In this document: in pieces, positions 51,888 through 60,101 of the stretch
Position numbering within the stretch: position 1 is the stretch's first letter
Layout: the number at the start of each line of letters is the position of its first letter
Source of the DNA: M3007 sp964484205
GTDB taxonomy: Bacteria > Bacteroidota > Bacteroidia > Chitinophagales > Saprospiraceae
Length of the DNA: 64,000 nt
Direction: 5' to 3'
NCBI GenBank assembly: GCA_964484205.1
Contig: CAZAEZ010000007.1
Coordinates: forward strand, 88,703 to 152,702
The notes under the pieces: model-generated
What the model was told of the DNA's origin: nothing
What the model saw: only the letters and a program-made list of their open reading frames with translations
Database searches by the model: none
Translations under genes and position numbers: made by a program

Positions 51888-52700
51888 TTATGTTGAAAGT
51901 TCAGGGTGGTTTTTAATGAATTGCCGATACGGGATAGTTTGTTGTTGCAAGGGATTTTCGGAGTCAGGAATCAGGATTTCCAGTTTGTCAAGGTCAGCGT
52001 AGAGTTTCGTGCGCCCCGTTTCCCGGTCAAACAGCACAAAAGGCGACATCCGTGCGGCCGGACTGCGCAGGCGCTGCAGGCTGCTCCAGATGGCAAACAG
52101 TTCTTCGGGCAGCGTCCGGGCGGTGAACCAGGCCTCGTTGTTGGGCTTGTCGCCGGTGCGAAACACGATGTAGATGCGGAAAGCCTTGCGCAGCGCCAGG
52201 TTCATGCTCATGAAATCGTGGCTGACGACCATCACATCGATGCAGTTGTTCCGGTGGATGGTGAAAAACTCGGTCTGCTCCTCCGGCATCGCGCTCTTTT
52301 GCGGGATGTAGTTGCGGCTTTCGTCGAGGATCACCAGGCCGTTGCGGAAGTAGCGGCTCAGCACTTCGAACCAGGCCGGGTCGGTCCAGCGGACGTTGCG
52401 CAGCACCCGGATGCCGCGCTCCCAGCGTTGCGCCTTGCGCGTCTGCGGGTTGAGCACGCCGTATTTCAACTCGGTCAGGGTGATCTGCGGAAACTCGTCG
52501 AAAGCCGTCGCCCGCGAGGGATCGCAGATCAGCACCTTGCGGGGCACTTTTTTGGCCAGCGTCCGCTCGATGTAAAACTTCGCCTGCTGGCGGATGAAGG
52601 TGCTTTTCCCCCTGCCCAGGTCGCCGAATACGCACATCGAGCAGTAGTCCCGCTGTGTGGGGTCTTTGGAATTGTCCAAACCATCGTAGATCGACTGCAT
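51888..52700 (-). CDS. Zot/FtsK-HerA-type P-loop ATPase (packaging or assembly motor)
   Basis: A 270-residue ATPase with Walker A GDLGRGKST (26-34), Walker B LVILDESRN (122-130) and a following HRNNCIDVMVVSHDFMSMN (149-167), matching the Zot/HerA pattern of H-R-x-x-x-x-D-[IV] and then a Gln or His sensor. These motifs occur in filamentous-phage assembly ATPases (Zot/pI) and in A32-like packaging ATPases of membrane-containing tailless phages. No C-terminal membrane segment is seen, unlike classical Zot. It is the best functional anchor for calling the 31-54 kb block a virion-like module. Confidence 0.8.
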   Translation of the reverse strand: MQSIYDGLDNSKDPTQRDYCSMCVFGDLGRGKSTFIRQQAKFYIERTLAKKVPRKVLICDPSRATAFDEFPQITLTELKYGVLNPQTRKAQRWERGIRVLRNVRWTDPAWFEVLSRYFRNGLVILDESRNYIPQKSAMPEEQTEFFTIHRNNCIDVMVVSHDFMSMNLALRKAFRIYIVFRTGDKPNNEAWFTARTLPEELFAIWSSLQRLRSPAARMSPFVLFDRETGRTKLYADLDKLEILIPDSENPLQQQTIPYRQFIKNHPELST

Positions 52701-52763
52701 GGGCCAGGGGGCTAAAGCGGTTTTTGGGGTTCGGTTTTCGGGATTGACAGGGTTGTTTTTTTT

Positions 52764-52838
52764 GGACAGGATTACAGGATTTTGCAGGATAAACAGGTTT
52801 TTTTCTTGTAAATCATGTGAAATCCTGTAATCCTGTCC
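52764..52838. repeat. REP-like inverted repeat upstream of the ATPase gene
   Basis: Arms GGACAGGATTACAGGATTT (52764-52782) and its exact complement (52820-52838) are 19 bp each and perfect. They fill the gap between the 305-residue gene and the ATPase gene. This kind of repeat is widespread between genes in Bacteroidota genomes. Confidence 0.7.
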
Positions 52839-52845
52839 CCCTCTC

Positions 52846-53763
52846 TCAAGGGTCGTTCCAATAGGCCTTTTCCTGTCCGTTCACGAAGGCGGTGAATTTG
52901 TCCAATACGCTGTCGGCGTTTTCAAAACCGATTTTTTCCAATAGGATCTTGCCGCCGTTCACTACCAGCGGTGTGAGCAGTAGGAAGCCCAACAGCAGTT
53001 CCGGGGAAATGCGCACCTGGCGGACTTCCAGGATTTTATCGAGCAGTCGCACAGTGCGCTGTTTCAGGTTTTCTCCCATGGCCACCTTTTCCGCAAAAGT
53101 CGCTTTGCGCTTGGTGAAACCCAGCACGGCTTCCTGGGCTTTTTCGTACAGGGCTTTCTCGGCGACAGTGGCCTTGCCAGTGGATATTTTCGGGTAGAGT
53201 TGCTCGACCGTCTGCACCGCATTTTTCGGCGTGCTGAAGTGGTCGTAGGCCCACACCGCGGCTACCGATTGCAGAATGTCGTACCACTCGACCAGTTCCT
53301 GGGCGGCGATGGTGTTTAGTTCGGCGTCCAGGGGCGTGAGCGGTTGGGCAGGCTCCGTCGCGGAATCTGTGGGTTCCGTTTCCGGCCCGGGTGCGAAAGC
53401 CGGATCGGGTTGAGGCATTTCCCGTTTGGCCATCTCTTCAGCCTCCGCAAGGGTGCGGCCGGTTTGCTGCCGGATAGCCTCAACCCGCTCGACGAATTCC
53501 GGCGGGGCGCCGGTTTCTTCGCCGAGGTCTTCCGGCAATGCCTGCGGCAGTTCGGCATTGGGGACAGGCATTATGTCTGCAGTGGCCAGGGGCGGCGGCT
53601 CTACCGTGCGGTCGGAGGTGGCGTCGAGCAGCTCGGCCAGGATGTCGTCGCCGGCGATGGGGATGCCGTTGAGGATGCCCTCCAGCGCGGGAGCGCCCGC
53701 GGCGGCATCGTCCAGGGCCGTTTCGAGGCCGGATTTGAAAGATTTAGTGCGCCGCTTCGCCAT
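52846..53763 (-). CDS. Acidic protein with one C-terminal membrane segment, 305 aa
   Basis: The first half is acidic and rich in Pro, Ala and Glu (low complexity, about 40-155); the second half is helical (WYDILQSVAAVWAYDHF, EKALYEKAQEAVLGF) with one membrane helix near 255-275 (LLLGFLLLTPLVV). It overlaps the 202-residue gene by 20 bases. No family is recognised. Confidence 0.72.
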   Translation of the reverse strand: MAKRRTKSFKSGLETALDDAAAGAPALEGILNGIPIAGDDILAELLDATSDRTVEPPPLATADIMPVPNAELPQALPEDLGEETGAPPEFVERVEAIRQQTGRTLAEAEEMAKREMPQPDPAFAPGPETEPTDSATEPAQPLTPLDAELNTIAAQELVEWYDILQSVAAVWAYDHFSTPKNAVQTVEQLYPKISTGKATVAEKALYEKAQEAVLGFTKRKATFAEKVAMGENLKQRTVRLLDKILEVRQVRISPELLLGFLLLTPLVVNGGKILLEKIGFENADSVLDKFTAFVNGQEKAYWNDP

Positions 53764-54352
53764 ACGGGGTTTCAGGGGTTTCGATTTGGGGTTCTGACGG
53801 TAGTTGCCGGCGCAGCACTTCGGCCAGCCGAATGTATGCGGTAAAGTCGATGCCGGCGTCCTGCAGCACGGGCGCCAAGGCGGTCACATCGATCCTGGTC
53901 AGCCAGGAAGCCTCGAAGGCGCCGCCCAACACCTTTATTATATGTATGATGGCGTCGCGTTTTTTGCCGTCCATCAGCAGGGGCAATAACGCCTTGGCGT
54001 CGAGGCCTTTTCCGACCGGCAGCAGGGCCAGCAGCTCCGTAATTTTGTCAGATTGCCCGGCAATGCCTTCGCAGGATTTGAGCAGGTAAAAAATGGTGTT
54101 GGTCAACACGACTTTCTGGCCCGTCAACGCACTCACCTGCAGGGCTTCGTCGGCGTAAGCCTGAGCGAATGCGCGCAGGCGATTCGTGAGTTCCGAAAAA
54201 CCGCCGGCGGTGGTGACCTGTACCCTGCCCGCTCGGATGGCGCCGAGCAAATCGCCGCTGTGCCGGTCCAAATCCTGGAGCCAGGCTTTCAGTTGATCTG
54301 CCGGTAAATCGCCGGTGATTTTTTCGTGAAGCATTCGGGAAGGAGCGGTCAT
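53744..54352 (-). CDS. Helical soluble protein, first gene of the module, 202 aa
   Basis: Mostly amphipathic helices with no membrane segment or signal peptide; LLALLPVGKGLDAKALLPLL and IHIIKVLGG suggest a compact helical bundle. It heads the minus-strand operon, opposite the plus-strand gene at 54749. Function unknown; a scaffold or regulator is possible. Confidence 0.72.
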   Translation of the reverse strand: MTAPSRMLHEKITGDLPADQLKAWLQDLDRHSGDLLGAIRAGRVQVTTAGGFSELTNRLRAFAQAYADEALQVSALTGQKVVLTNTIFYLLKSCEGIAGQSDKITELLALLPVGKGLDAKALLPLLMDGKKRDAIIHIIKVLGGAFEASWLTRIDVTALAPVLQDAGIDFTAYIRLAEVLRRQLPSEPQIETPETPYGEAAH

Positions 54353-54748
54353 TTTTTCGGAAAATTTTCGGTAGGGTTTCGGTAAAAAGTCGATTTATCG
54401 GAAATGTGGAAAAAGTGTAGCGGGATTATTCCGGGAATTTTCCGGTATGCTGTTGAAGTTTTGAAAACTGGCGGGCAGGTTTGCTGGCTGCGCTTGTTTT
54501 TATGTTTCGGAAACAAATTTGCGGTGTTCGTTGCACATAAGGATGCTATTTGCGTCGGTTTGTTGCAACACATTATAGGGGAGAAAACTTGCGCATTGCG
54601 ACACGTAAAAATTTGGAGCACGAAAAAGCAGGGTAGGCCAGCGACAAATAATTCTATTTCAATGTTGCAAATAAGTCTCTTAAAATAATTAACTTTGTTG
54701 CAACGAACAGCAGGCGCAAAATCCACGCATCACCACACAAACTACACT
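54353..54748. other. Divergent intergenic control region (~400 bp)
   Basis: It separates the left-going module from the right-going three-gene unit. It holds the plus-strand promoter at 54665-54697 and several TTGCAACA/TTGCAAATAA-type repeats (54561-54570, 54664-54671, 54698-54705). A minus-strand open frame of 125 codons crosses it, but its composition and lack of context argue against a gene. Confidence 0.6.
54665..54697 (+). promoter_or_regulatory. Bacteroidota promoter of the 54.7-57.5 kb unit
   Basis: TTG (54665-54667), 22 bases, then TAACTTTG (54690-54697), a perfect TAnnTTTG. The ATG at 54749 is about 50 bases downstream. Confidence 0.65.
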
Positions 54749-55303
54749 ATGGGAAATCAGCATGCGCGTTTTGCCGACCGGCTTTTCGAGGGGACGGAAA
54801 TCCGGTTTTTGGAAATACGCGGTACCGGAATCACCGGTAAATGGCTCTTTGAAATCCGGGCTTTGGAGCGGGCCGGCGCGCACACCAAGCGAACGCGCTT
54901 TCTGGTGGAATTTCTGCCCAAAGCCTACCGGCTCAGCCGGCTCGGACTGCTGGGGCAGGGGAGCGGCCTAGGGATCGGCGAATTGACCGGCCTGCTGGAT
55001 GTGCCCGAAGCGATCAAAACCGCCTTCGACCAGTACATCCGCCAGGAATGCGAGCGCCGGCGCATACCGCTGCGCCGTACCCGCCAAGGCCCCGGTTACC
55101 TGCTGCGCCAGCTGGCGACTCTGCTGATCAACTCCGAAATCCAACCCGCCCCGGAAGCCGAACAGGAGGTATTGGGCATCATCCGGCGCCACCTGGAAAA
55201 CCCGGAATTTATTTACAAAGTGAATGGACAACTGAACCAGTACCACTTTGGCGATGAGCACATCGGCCGGTTTTTTATGAAAGAAACTCCAGCATACCCA
55301 TAG
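54749..55303 (+). CDS. Hypothetical basic protein, 184 aa
   Basis: A basic, partly beta N-terminal half (FLEIRGTGITGKWLFEIRALERAGAHTKR) and a helical C-terminal half. No membrane segment or catalytic motif is seen. It is the first gene after the promoter at 54665; the ATG at 54749 is preferred over an upstream in-frame start that lies in the promoter region. Function unknown, possibly DNA-binding given its charge. Confidence 0.72.
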   Translation: MGNQHARFADRLFEGTEIRFLEIRGTGITGKWLFEIRALERAGAHTKRTRFLVEFLPKAYRLSRLGLLGQGSGLGIGELTGLLDVPEAIKTAFDQYIRQECERRRIPLRRTRQGPGYLLRQLATLLINSEIQPAPEAEQEVLGIIRRHLENPEFIYKVNGQLNQYHFGDEHIGRFFMKETPAYP

Positions 55304-55372
55304 CCTCAAAACACCTGTCAAGTTCTGTTTTTTTAAACTGTGACAAATTCATTCCCGCTAAACAGTAGGCTT

Positions 55373-56863
55373 ATGGATATTACACCTGGTAGGAACCCAC
55401 AAGACTGGGCCGCCTTCAACTGCCGTTTCCGGCTCCTGCTTTCGCCCCTGATTTCCACCCTGTGTTTTCTGATCGTCGTATTCGGCAGCGTGTACGGCAT
55501 GCAAAAAATGCTGGAGCCGCAATTTCCCGGCATCGGGCTGTGGGTGGCGGTGGTCATCGCCTTTGTGGTGCAAAAACTCAACGGCGTGTCGGTGCATTTC
55601 AGCACGCGCATGATCGCCGCGGCATTTATTCCGAAATCGGAAAAACAAGGTCTCGAAAACCAGCGGGTGGCTGGGGTGGACATCGCAGTGGGCATCTGCT
55701 GCCTCTGCCTGACTGCCGGCATTTGCACGGTCGATTTTATCGTCAACCGCGAAGGCAACCACGAGGCCGTGGAGCGCCTGACTGCCAAACCCGAAGAAAA
55801 AACGGTGGACACCGCCCCGCACGACAAAGTGCTGGCCCTGGCCGAAAAAGCCCGCAACGCCGAAAAAGCCGCCGAAGATCGCGAGCGCAGCGCTTGGAAC
55901 ACCCGGGTGGATGCGACGATCAATACCGAACGGCGCCGGCTGGAAGCCCGGAAAAAGCGCTTGGCCGCTGTGGATGCCAACTGGGCGCAGGCAGAAACCC
56001 GGCAGATCAAGGCCCAACTGTCCAGCCTGGAGCAAAAACGCCGCGAGCGCAAGGCGGAATTCCTTCCCCAAACCAGCAACCTGGCCGAAAAGGAAAAAGT
56101 GCTGGCCGACATCGCCGCGCAACAAAGCAACCTGTTGCTGGGCCAACAAACCCAGGTCGAGCAGGCCAACAGCCGCGCCCAAGGCGACTACGAATCCCGC
56201 AAAGCCTCCCGCAAGCACGGCATGTTCCTGATCTACCTGGCCGGCATGCTGCTCTGGCACCTCTGCCACGGTATGCGGCAGTACCGGGCACTGAAGTTCG
56301 ACGAGAAACACCCTGACGGCGAAAGCCCGCTGATCGAGATTTTTAAAACTATCGGGAACGGGCTGAACAACGCCCTGTGGACCGTCCGGGCGAAAATCTA
56401 CGACTGGCTGCCGGAGGATGAGATTCGCGATGCCGCCAAAAAAGACCTGCTGGCTAAGGTGCAGACCGCCGTTTGCCAGGAAGTATTTCGCTTTGTCAGC
56501 ACCAACCAGGGCGTGAATGAAATGGCCATCTACATCGCCCTGAAACACCACGACCTGAACGAAGTGCGGCAGTCGCTGCGGGTGCTCAAAACTGCCCGGC
56601 TGCTTTTCGAAAACAGCGGCCTTTGGACAGCCGACAAGCACCAGGCCCAGTTTTTTTTTGACCTGACGGAAGCGGGACCGGCAAAACCGGGCGTCCAAGC
56701 CAAAGCCACTGAAAAACCAGCCCAAAACCCCGGATTTGCCGTAGACGAAGCCTTTGTCCGGGCGCTGATCGACGACCTGCTGGCGGCCCGCAACTTCATC
56801 CCCAACAAAACCCAAATCGACCTGCTGATCCGGGAATTAGAAATAACCATTCAATTTGTTTGA
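55373..56863 (+). CDS. Membrane/coiled-coil protein with cytoplasmic C terminus, 496 aa
   Basis: Membrane helices at about 17-37, 46-66 and 92-116 are followed by a long Ala/Glu/Arg/Lys coiled coil (about 125-270), a further membrane helix (about 283-300) and a helical C-terminal domain that may hold a winged helix (IRDAAKKDLLAKV...EMAIYIALKHHDLNEVRQSLRVLK). The order (membrane helices, coiled coil, membrane helix, tail) parallels the DUF4407-like protein at 6127-7566, though the sequences are not obviously alike. A GTG at 55340 could add 11 residues. It overlaps no gene and the next starts 1 base after its stop. Confidence 0.75.
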   Translation: MDITPGRNPQDWAAFNCRFRLLLSPLISTLCFLIVVFGSVYGMQKMLEPQFPGIGLWVAVVIAFVVQKLNGVSVHFSTRMIAAAFIPKSEKQGLENQRVAGVDIAVGICCLCLTAGICTVDFIVNREGNHEAVERLTAKPEEKTVDTAPHDKVLALAEKARNAEKAAEDRERSAWNTRVDATINTERRRLEARKKRLAAVDANWAQAETRQIKAQLSSLEQKRRERKAEFLPQTSNLAEKEKVLADIAAQQSNLLLGQQTQVEQANSRAQGDYESRKASRKHGMFLIYLAGMLLWHLCHGMRQYRALKFDEKHPDGESPLIEIFKTIGNGLNNALWTVRAKIYDWLPEDEIRDAAKKDLLAKVQTAVCQEVFRFVSTNQGVNEMAIYIALKHHDLNEVRQSLRVLKTARLLFENSGLWTADKHQAQFFFDLTEAGPAKPGVQAKATEKPAQNPGFAVDEAFVRALIDDLLAARNFIPNKTQIDLLIRELEITIQFV

Positions 56864-56864
56864 T

Positions 56865-57533
56865 ATGACACTTGCCGAACTGGACGAACACATCAAAACT
56901 TTCAAACGCCGGGTAATCGACCCCAACCTGAGCGAAGCCCAGCGCGCGGCCTTTCAGGCTGCCCTGGAAGGGGCGGAAAAGCAGCGGGCGGAACTGCTGG
57001 CTGCGCAGGCGCTGGCTGTAGCGCCCCAAGTAGAGCGGGCTAAACCGGTAAAAACCAAGGCGCCGGACGCGTTAGCCCAAGTAAGTCCGCCTGCGGTATC
57101 CCTTGAGCAGGAGCCGCCTGTTCCCCTTGCCAAACCGCCGGAACCCACCGGTGGCCAAGAAAAAAAAACGCTGGTGCGCTCGTCTGTCCGAACTGTGGGC
57201 ACGTTTTCGACGCCGAATCCAGAGGCTGAGATCGTTGTGGATTGCGATTTGGCGCATATTTCAAAAACTGTGATTATCTTTCGCTGGGGCAACACCGAGG
57301 AGCAGCTTTCGCCTGGTGTGGCCATGGGGCGGTTTAAGGCGCGGGTGGCGGATGTGGCCCGGTTGAAGCATAAGAAGTTGGAGGAGAGCCGGTGTTTTTA
57401 TAGGGCTGTGGGGTATTATGAAGGGCTTTGCCGGTTTTATGGGCGGGAGTTGGGGGCTGGGGAGTTGCGATTTCGGGGGCGAAAAGCTAACGTATGGGAA
57501 ATCATCTATACGATATGGCAAAATCAAAAATAA
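56865..57533 (+). CDS. Hypothetical protein with Ala/Pro-rich N terminus, 222 aa
   Basis: A helical N-terminal 55 residues, a Pro/Ala/Lys-rich linker (about 55-105), and a C-terminal domain with basic and aromatic residues (FKARVADVARLKHKKLEESRCFYRAVGYY). No catalytic motif. It begins directly after the TGA of the membrane protein, so it is co-expressed. Translation from ATG 56865 is preferred over TTG 56856. Confidence 0.7.
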   Translation: MTLAELDEHIKTFKRRVIDPNLSEAQRAAFQAALEGAEKQRAELLAAQALAVAPQVERAKPVKTKAPDALAQVSPPAVSLEQEPPVPLAKPPEPTGGQEKKTLVRSSVRTVGTFSTPNPEAEIVVDCDLAHISKTVIIFRWGNTEEQLSPGVAMGRFKARVADVARLKHKKLEESRCFYRAVGYYEGLCRFYGRELGAGELRFRGRKANVWEIIYTIWQNQK

Positions 57534-57825
57534 AGATGATAGCGCTAAAACTATCTACTATATTAGGGAAGGTACATGTAAATTTTGCTGAACTTGAAAA
57601 TCTTAATATGGTGATAAGGAGGTATTATGGCAGTTTATGTAAAATAAGCCATTGTCCAGTATTACTCAACAAATGAATGAGCTGTTTTCCATGTGTGAGT
57701 GACACTTAGGTTCATTTTCTACTTAATAATATCCATGGAGATATGTATAAAAAATTTTAGAAAGAATTACTTAAAAAGTATAACTCTTTTTTGCTATAAC
57801 AAATTTCTATAAAAAGCATGATGTT

Positions 57826-59268
57826 TTGAAAAAAAACTTTAAGGGTGGCGACCGTTTTGGTCAATGGACCTTGATTAAATTAATTGATGGGGGTGGAAAT
57901 GGTGAGGTATGGCTATGCAAAAGCAAAACGGGGACGAAAAATGCTATAAAGCTACTTAAGAAGGAGAAAGAATCTGCTTTTAGAAGGTTTTCGGATGAGG
58001 TTAATACTATCTTAGCAAATTCAGATATTAAGGGCGTTATAGAAATTATTGATTTCTACTTACCTAAGGATAGGAACAACGAAGTTCCATTTTATGTCAT
58101 GCCAGTTGGGCAATCCGTTTGGTCGGATATTGCGGGGAAAAATATTTTTCAAATAGTAGATATTATAATTGAAATAGCAAAGACGTTGGAGGCACTTCAC
58201 GATAGAAATGTGTCCCACAGAGATATAAAGCCCTCAAATATACTAATATTAAAACAGCCTACACTAATTGATTTTGGATTAGTTGATTTTCCTGAAAAAC
58301 TAGAAATAACGGGGCCACGAGAAAGAATCGGTCCGAGACTGACTATGGCACCAGAAATCATTAGGTCAGATAATAAAAATATTGATTGGAAAAGTACGGA
58401 CGTTTATGCTTTGGCAAAAACACTCTGGATGCTATTAACAGGAAACAAGGATGGTTTTGAAGGGCAATATTCAGTAGGCACAATTCTCGAATTAAAGAAG
58501 ATGTACAAAAGACATTATATCGACCCAATTGATAGATTATTAAGGAGTTCTACAGATAACAATCCTGCTTCAAGACCTAATATTTCCGATTTTATTCGAA
58601 CGCTCACTGATTGGAAAAAAACAAACAAGGACTTTCATCTGTCAAATAATGCTCAATGGTATGAAATTTTAGGAGAAATCTTTCCCATTTCTACCCCATC
58701 GAGAGCAATTTGGATTGATATAGAGGAAATAATAAAGGTTTTAGATTTATTATCTTCTGTATATAGCTTGGCTCATATGTTCTTGCCAGATTCAGGTGGT
58801 GACGATCTCAAATCGGTAAAACATTCAACTGAAAGTGGTTGCGTAGAAATAAATGAAGAAATCATTGTTAAACCGATTAGGTTAATATATGAAAGTTTTG
58901 GAGTGTCCACTGAGTGGAATTATTTTAGACTTGAAACTGGCACTCTAAGTCCTTCAGGCGTTTACTCGGATGAATATTATAAGAAAATGGGAATTAGAGA
59001 AGATTTAACTGAGATTAGTCCAGGCATATACGACCATCTGGATCTATTTGAAAATCGAATGGATTATATTGATATGGGGCATGAAATTCCGTTATCAGCA
59101 AGATCTGTAACACGGTATTTTACCGGCAGCTTTGTTATTTTTAATAAGCGATCTACTTTCAACTTAGAAATTTCTGCGTATGATGGGAATCATAACAATA
59201 TGAACTCTGAGCAATTCAAAATGTTTATTAGGAGCCGGCTTGAGGCTAAACGGAAAAGATGGCATTAA
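57826..59268 (+). CDS. Hanks-type Ser/Thr protein kinase with C-terminal extension
   Basis: A 480-residue protein. The kinase part (about 10-270) has all key motifs: GGGNGEV glycine loop (22-28), K42, HRDIKPSN catalytic loop (131-138, Asp133), DFG (149-151) and APE (175-177), so it should be active. No membrane helix or PASTA domain follows, unlike housekeeping bacterial kinases; residues 280-480 are an unknown domain. The start is a TTG and no ATG is available. The AT-rich gene stands alone among element genes. Stand-alone kinases of this type act in anti-phage defence (for example Stk2-like), which is a reasonable but unproven reading. Confidence 0.85.
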   Translation: MKKNFKGGDRFGQWTLIKLIDGGGNGEVWLCKSKTGTKNAIKLLKKEKESAFRRFSDEVNTILANSDIKGVIEIIDFYLPKDRNNEVPFYVMPVGQSVWSDIAGKNIFQIVDIIIEIAKTLEALHDRNVSHRDIKPSNILILKQPTLIDFGLVDFPEKLEITGPRERIGPRLTMAPEIIRSDNKNIDWKSTDVYALAKTLWMLLTGNKDGFEGQYSVGTILELKKMYKRHYIDPIDRLLRSSTDNNPASRPNISDFIRTLTDWKKTNKDFHLSNNAQWYEILGEIFPISTPSRAIWIDIEEIIKVLDLLSSVYSLAHMFLPDSGGDDLKSVKHSTESGCVEINEEIIVKPIRLIYESFGVSTEWNYFRLETGTLSPSGVYSDEYYKKMGIREDLTEISPGIYDHLDLFENRMDYIDMGHEIPLSARSVTRYFTGSFVIFNKRSTFNLEISAYDGNHNNMNSEQFKMFIRSRLEAKRKRWH

Positions 59269-59302
59269 GGTATTTCCTTTTTATATTCATCTCAAAACTC
59301 CT

Positions 59303-59611
59303 CCGAGGCGTTTTCCGGCCGTATAACCTGCTCTTTCAAGCCCAAAGTCCAAGTTGCTACTCCTGAGCCTGTGCCTTTTTCAGCAGAGCATCCTCCTTTG
59401 CATTTTTAGTCTCTGTCTGGTACGAGATAAACCCTTGGGAGATGATATGCGGCGCCAAGTCAAACGTGCCTAAACCAGTTTCCAGATTAGTATCTGTGAA
59501 AAACACTTCACACAGCGGATGCTGGCAAACATCGGTGTACCGGTACTTGACTATCACCTTCCGACCATTGATCAGATGCCGTACACTATCGTTCGTGGCG
59601 CGTCCGTGCTG
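59303..59611 (-). pseudogene. Degenerate partial copy of the thermonuclease gene
   Basis: Minus-strand translation matches the thermonuclease at 61170-61718: GRATNDSVRHLINGRKVIVKYRYTDV corresponds to GRAAGDSVRQLIKGRTVFVKYRYTDV, and TETKNAK to AETKNAK. The copy lacks the N-terminal signal peptide and the DGD catalytic block, and has an in-frame stop at 59357-59359 before the conserved LGLW end. Homology stops near 59611. Confidence 0.8.
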
Positions 59612-59630
59612 CTAATACGTGCATAATCAC

Positions 59631-59689
59631 GGTGCAAAGCGAACAGCGGCGCGGCAAAATGTTAGATTTATACCGGTGCAAAGTGAACA
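59631..59689. repeat. Two copies of GGTGCAAAG[CT]GAACA near a breakpoint
   Basis: Copies at 59631-59645 and 59675-59689 are in the same orientation, 29 bases apart, and differ at one base; a related inverted form (TGCTCACTTTGACC) lies at 59701-59714. They resemble repeated terminal motifs of IS21-type elements and adjoin the end of the thermonuclease pseudogene, as a relic would. Confidence 0.4.
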
Positions 59690-60101
59690 CCATATCCAAC
59701 TGCTCACTTTGACCAGACTTTACTGTTCAGGTTCAACGGATTAATGCACACGCCCGGAAGTCGCCCTTATGGTGCATCCACGTATCCAAATTTCACTGTC
59801 AAGTTTGTGGGACCGTTCTGATTTGAATGGCACACAATTTGCCACTTATGATTGGTACCAAAGGATTGATCGCCATAACATTATTGACTGCGCTCGGGAA
59901 AAATCAGTTCCTATCTGATTTATAGAAGTCGATTCTTTGAAGAGGAGTTTGCAATGGAATTAATCGAACTGTTCTTTTGCGATTATAATAATAAAATTGC
60001 AACGTGTGGACTACTATTATTGCTACACTCCTTCACCACTTCGTTAAAAGATAGTAAAGAATAGTCAAAATATTAGAAGCTAATCTTAAATGCAATAACA
60101 T
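59690..60101. other. Gene-poor stretch before the 294-residue gene
   Basis: About 400 bases with no open frame that I can support in any frame. It is AT-rich towards its right end and seems to be scrambled relic sequence. The promoter of the next gene should lie near 60000-60090, but no clear TAnnTTTG is visible. Confidence 0.5.

Noticed and set aside
31112..54352. Type IX secretion substrates or a conjugation (Tra) operon as explanation of the module
   Set aside because: The secreted proteins lack T9SS C-terminal domain motifs as far as can be judged, and no TraG/VirB4-size ATPase, relaxase or Tra-type membrane set is present.
54349..54726. Minus-strand open frame of 125 codons in the divergent control region
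   Set aside because: No start context, a composition unlike neighbours, and it covers the promoter; no domain.
55358..56815. Minus-strand open frame of 485 codons opposite the membrane/coiled-coil protein
   Set aside because: It is a Phe/Gly/Val-rich shadow of an Ala/Glu/Arg coiled coil; the plus frame fits the operon.
57494..57676. Plus-strand 60-codon frame after the 222-residue gene
   Set aside because: It overlaps the upstream gene for 40 bases, has an erratic composition and no motif; not supported.
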